The notes beneath the pieces were generated by a model that was not told the DNA's origin, did not search any database, and worked only from the letters and a program-made list of their open reading frames with translations. DNA of 64,000 bases from Dendrophyllia cribrosa. Lineage: Eukaryota; Cnidaria; Anthozoa; Scleractinia; Dendrophylliidae. Shown here one piece after another: positions 51,401 to 54,400 of this stretch. The stretch lies in NCBI GenBank assembly GCA_024195265.1, contig JAJLRJ010000010.1:24385181-24449180 (forward strand). Reading direction: 5' to 3'. The position numbers and the translations under genes are program-made. Within the stretch, counting starts at the first letter, position 1, and every line of letters begins with the position of its first letter.

Positions 51401-54400
51401 GCTTGCCAAGGGAGAAGCATATGTACTTCTCCATGTTGTTGGGGATGTACTTCAAATCAGAATGCACTTCCGCAATACCACTCATTATGTGGTGCGCATC
51501 GTAACCCTTGAAGTTGTGAAAGATTACTGGGATTATTTCCGTTTTTGGGTTGGTACGGAAATAGTTGATGTTGCAAGCACTGTGAGCCGTACCTCGGTAC
51601 TTTCCTGTGATGTGGCAATGATCTCTGACTGCGTCTCGAACAGAGCCTTGGATAAAGGGACTTTCCGCAGAAGAGACAATCGACCTGCTCGAATAAATTG
51701 TCCGGGGCGGCCTGCCTTTGGTTTCTTGGTCCGACAAATGGGAACGCTTCCAATTTGCCATCCTCGCCCTGGATGTAAGTTTTGAATACCTTTTGGTAGC
51801 ATTTGTTGGTGTGCCGATGAACAAAGCCCGCGTGTTCTCCGGTGTTTGGGTTGTAAACCGCAATGGCATCCCTGTGGTTCTCCTTGATGAGAGACTTGTC
51901 ACAGATGTGGCAATCTGTTGCACGGTTGAATTCTGCCCAGTCTGTTCTTGTTATGGAAAGTGGTGCCTTGTGTTGCAGCTCGTCTCTGATCTCTACTTCC
52001 AACTGCTGAAGGCTGTTAAGAAAGAGTGGCACCGAGTCCTCTCCTCTGTATAGGTAAGGACCCTTTGTCTCTCCATCAGAGCGAACGGCTAACATACAGA
52101 ACCCGCAGGGTTTATGCACGGATGTTTCAGTGGTGCTGCTCTGTGATGGGTCTGGTGTGCAACCGTGGACTTTTTCGACTATGCTTTCGAAGTCGGCATA
52201 GATAACCCAAGGCTTCTTCATCTGGTTCTGGAAGTTCTCGAAGTGGAGGACGTTTTCGCCTTCTTTTGGCATTTCGGTTCGTACCGGCCTGCTTTTGACT
52301 CCCCTGCAGTAGAAGAGATGGTCAGTGAGAATCTGTTCTGAAGAAAAGGCTTGGAGACACCTGTCACAGTGATGCATACGGCGCCCTACGTTGTACTCAC
52401 TGTGTAGGAGCCTGCTCATGCTCTTGATGTTACAGTAATGCGAGGTGTGTCTGTCTGTGAGAATCATCAGATTAATCCTTCGAAGATTGGGGTCCTCTAG
52501 CTCACTGACTCTGATTACAACCACACGGTTGTTCTGCCAGCCATAAACATTGATTGGAAGGTTGTTTTGGCGTTCAACCTTGGATATCTGGCTCAATAGT
52601 GTTGGAAAATCGATTCCAGTGAAGTCTAGGCCATCATCAACGGAATACCTACCTGTCCTGTTTGTGTTAACATTTACAGGGAACAATGCCGATCTCAGTG
52701 CCCAGCGGAGACACTGGTTGTCATTGTTCTTCACATTGATGATAGCCTGCTTTGACCTGAGTTTTGATGGGGTTGGGATAAATGTGCCGCCTCGTAGTGG
52801 CTGGTACAACCCGAACTCAAGGTAGACAGTGTTGATTTTCTCAATCACCCAGCCAGAACCCATGTGCTGCCATCTGGCAATCTCTTCCTTAAAGCCATTC
52901 ACAATGCCTTCCAGGATGCCCCCCTCTCGCAGCTGATAGAGATGTGTTACTATCAGTGGGTTGACGTTCCAAAAGAAGTGATCCATTTCTCGATTGTCGT
53001 CGCCTTCCTTTGAAACATGAACATCGAATGACAAAGTGACCTTCACTCCACCAAGCTTTGTGACTTCGCGTGCTATTTTCTGGAGAATAACCGCCCTATT
53101 GGCTATGAAAAAAGCATTAAGGTCCTTGATTTGGTAGTCATCAGGGACGTTCATCTTGTAGCCATGTAACCAACTGCCGAAGTAGTCTTGGTTCCTTGGG
53201 TTGAAGTCAAGACCTTGAGCCGCCATTGCCATGTGGGTGGGTATATACAGGGTGGGATTTCTCCAATTAGTGATCTCGTACCGGATCAGCATATGCAAAC
53301 AGAATAGTAGTATAAGGCGTTGGTCATCCGGGATCACCTGAAATAAGCTGCCAAACGCCCGAGTTACCGGCCCCCAGGACGAATGCAATGAGTCCGCGGG
53401 GGCCGGTAACTCGGGCGTTTGGCAGCTTATTTCAGGTGATCCCGGATCACCAACGCCCTATACTACTTCCACTCAGGGTATACAAAATGTAATATTACAT
53501 TTGTATAACTACAATTGCTGTAATTGATATTGAAACAAATATCAATGAAATATTAATATCCACTTTTTTAGAATATTCTTAGGATATAATTTTAATTTAG
53601 CATTTTATTAGATTTTAATACAGTAAACATGCAACATACAAAGCTGCATAGAACTCGGCAAGTTTATCCTCTAGATAACTTCGTTAACCACACTCCTGTC
53701 CGCCATCTTGAATGTCGAGCTTGAAATCACGTGAGCTCGCCATGCCATTTTATTGGCTAATCGATTAATTTGGCTCAGCCAGATTCTCGCGGCGCCCGCA
53801 CACGATGAGGAATTTGTCTCGTGAGGCAAAAAATATCAAACACGACAGATATTTGCCTCACGACCTCGCGAGGCGAAAAATTCACCAAAAATCCAGCGCA
53901 CACTTGAGGAAACAGCTGAGCTAACTGCCTCGCGAGGAATTTTGCTCAGCACTTTCCTCAAGTGTGCGGCAGGCTTTCGATATCTGCAAAACAAGAAATT
54001 TAGATTTTCGTTGGTTTCAGGTACGACTGAATATTAAACAGCGCGGACGAGTATGGAAGTCAACTCTGTCCGGAAATTTTCACGGTGTATTCAAGCTAAG
54101 CGAAATGTTGCGATTCGGTAATTATCATTGTACTCGCAACATTCAGAAGTAGCTCAGAACGGAAACACCGCAACCTAGGTACAAATATAAACATCGTTTG
54201 CAGTAAACGAGACAACCATGTCGGCGTTCTATAATTATAGGGATGATATCTGTTTACAAACATTCTTTTTGTTATTCAAATGTGCCAACCACTGGAACAA
54301 AAGAACCCTTTGTTTCAGCAGCCAATAAGGCTCTGGTTGGCACATTAATAACAATTGGTGATGTCATTGATATCTTCCCTATTGAACTTGAAGTTCGGTG

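Larger units (their letters stand above)
36122..53467. mobile_element. Maverick/Polinton (virus-like self-synthesising transposon)
   Basis: A 17,346-bp element bounded by inverted repeats starting AGTAGTATAGGG, with TCCAC on both outer sides (36117-36121 and 53468-53472) as a 5-bp target duplication. Polintons usually make 6-bp duplications and begin AG with short tandem repeats at the tip; AGTAGT fits. It encodes the diagnostic set: protein-primed PolB, RVE integrase, A32-type ATPase and a capsid protein, plus accessory genes. It is visibly GC-richer than the flanking host DNA. Several genes are broken, so it cannot be autonomous now; the integrase and capsid frames remain open. Confidence 0.95.
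35805..53976. mobile_element. Inverted-repeat DNA element hosting the Polinton (nested)
   Basis: Arms of about 278 nt at 35805-36082 and 53700-53976 are inverted copies, starting AAGCCTGCCGCACACGTGAG on the left. Landmarks such as GGCGAGCTCACGTGATTTCA and ATCGATTAGCCAATAAAAT occur in both. Without the Polinton the element would be about 0.8 kb (35805-36121 plus 53473-53976). The right inner part is AT-rich non-coding sequence. It has no transposase, and I could not define a target duplication. It predates the Polinton, which lies between its arms. Confidence 0.8.
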
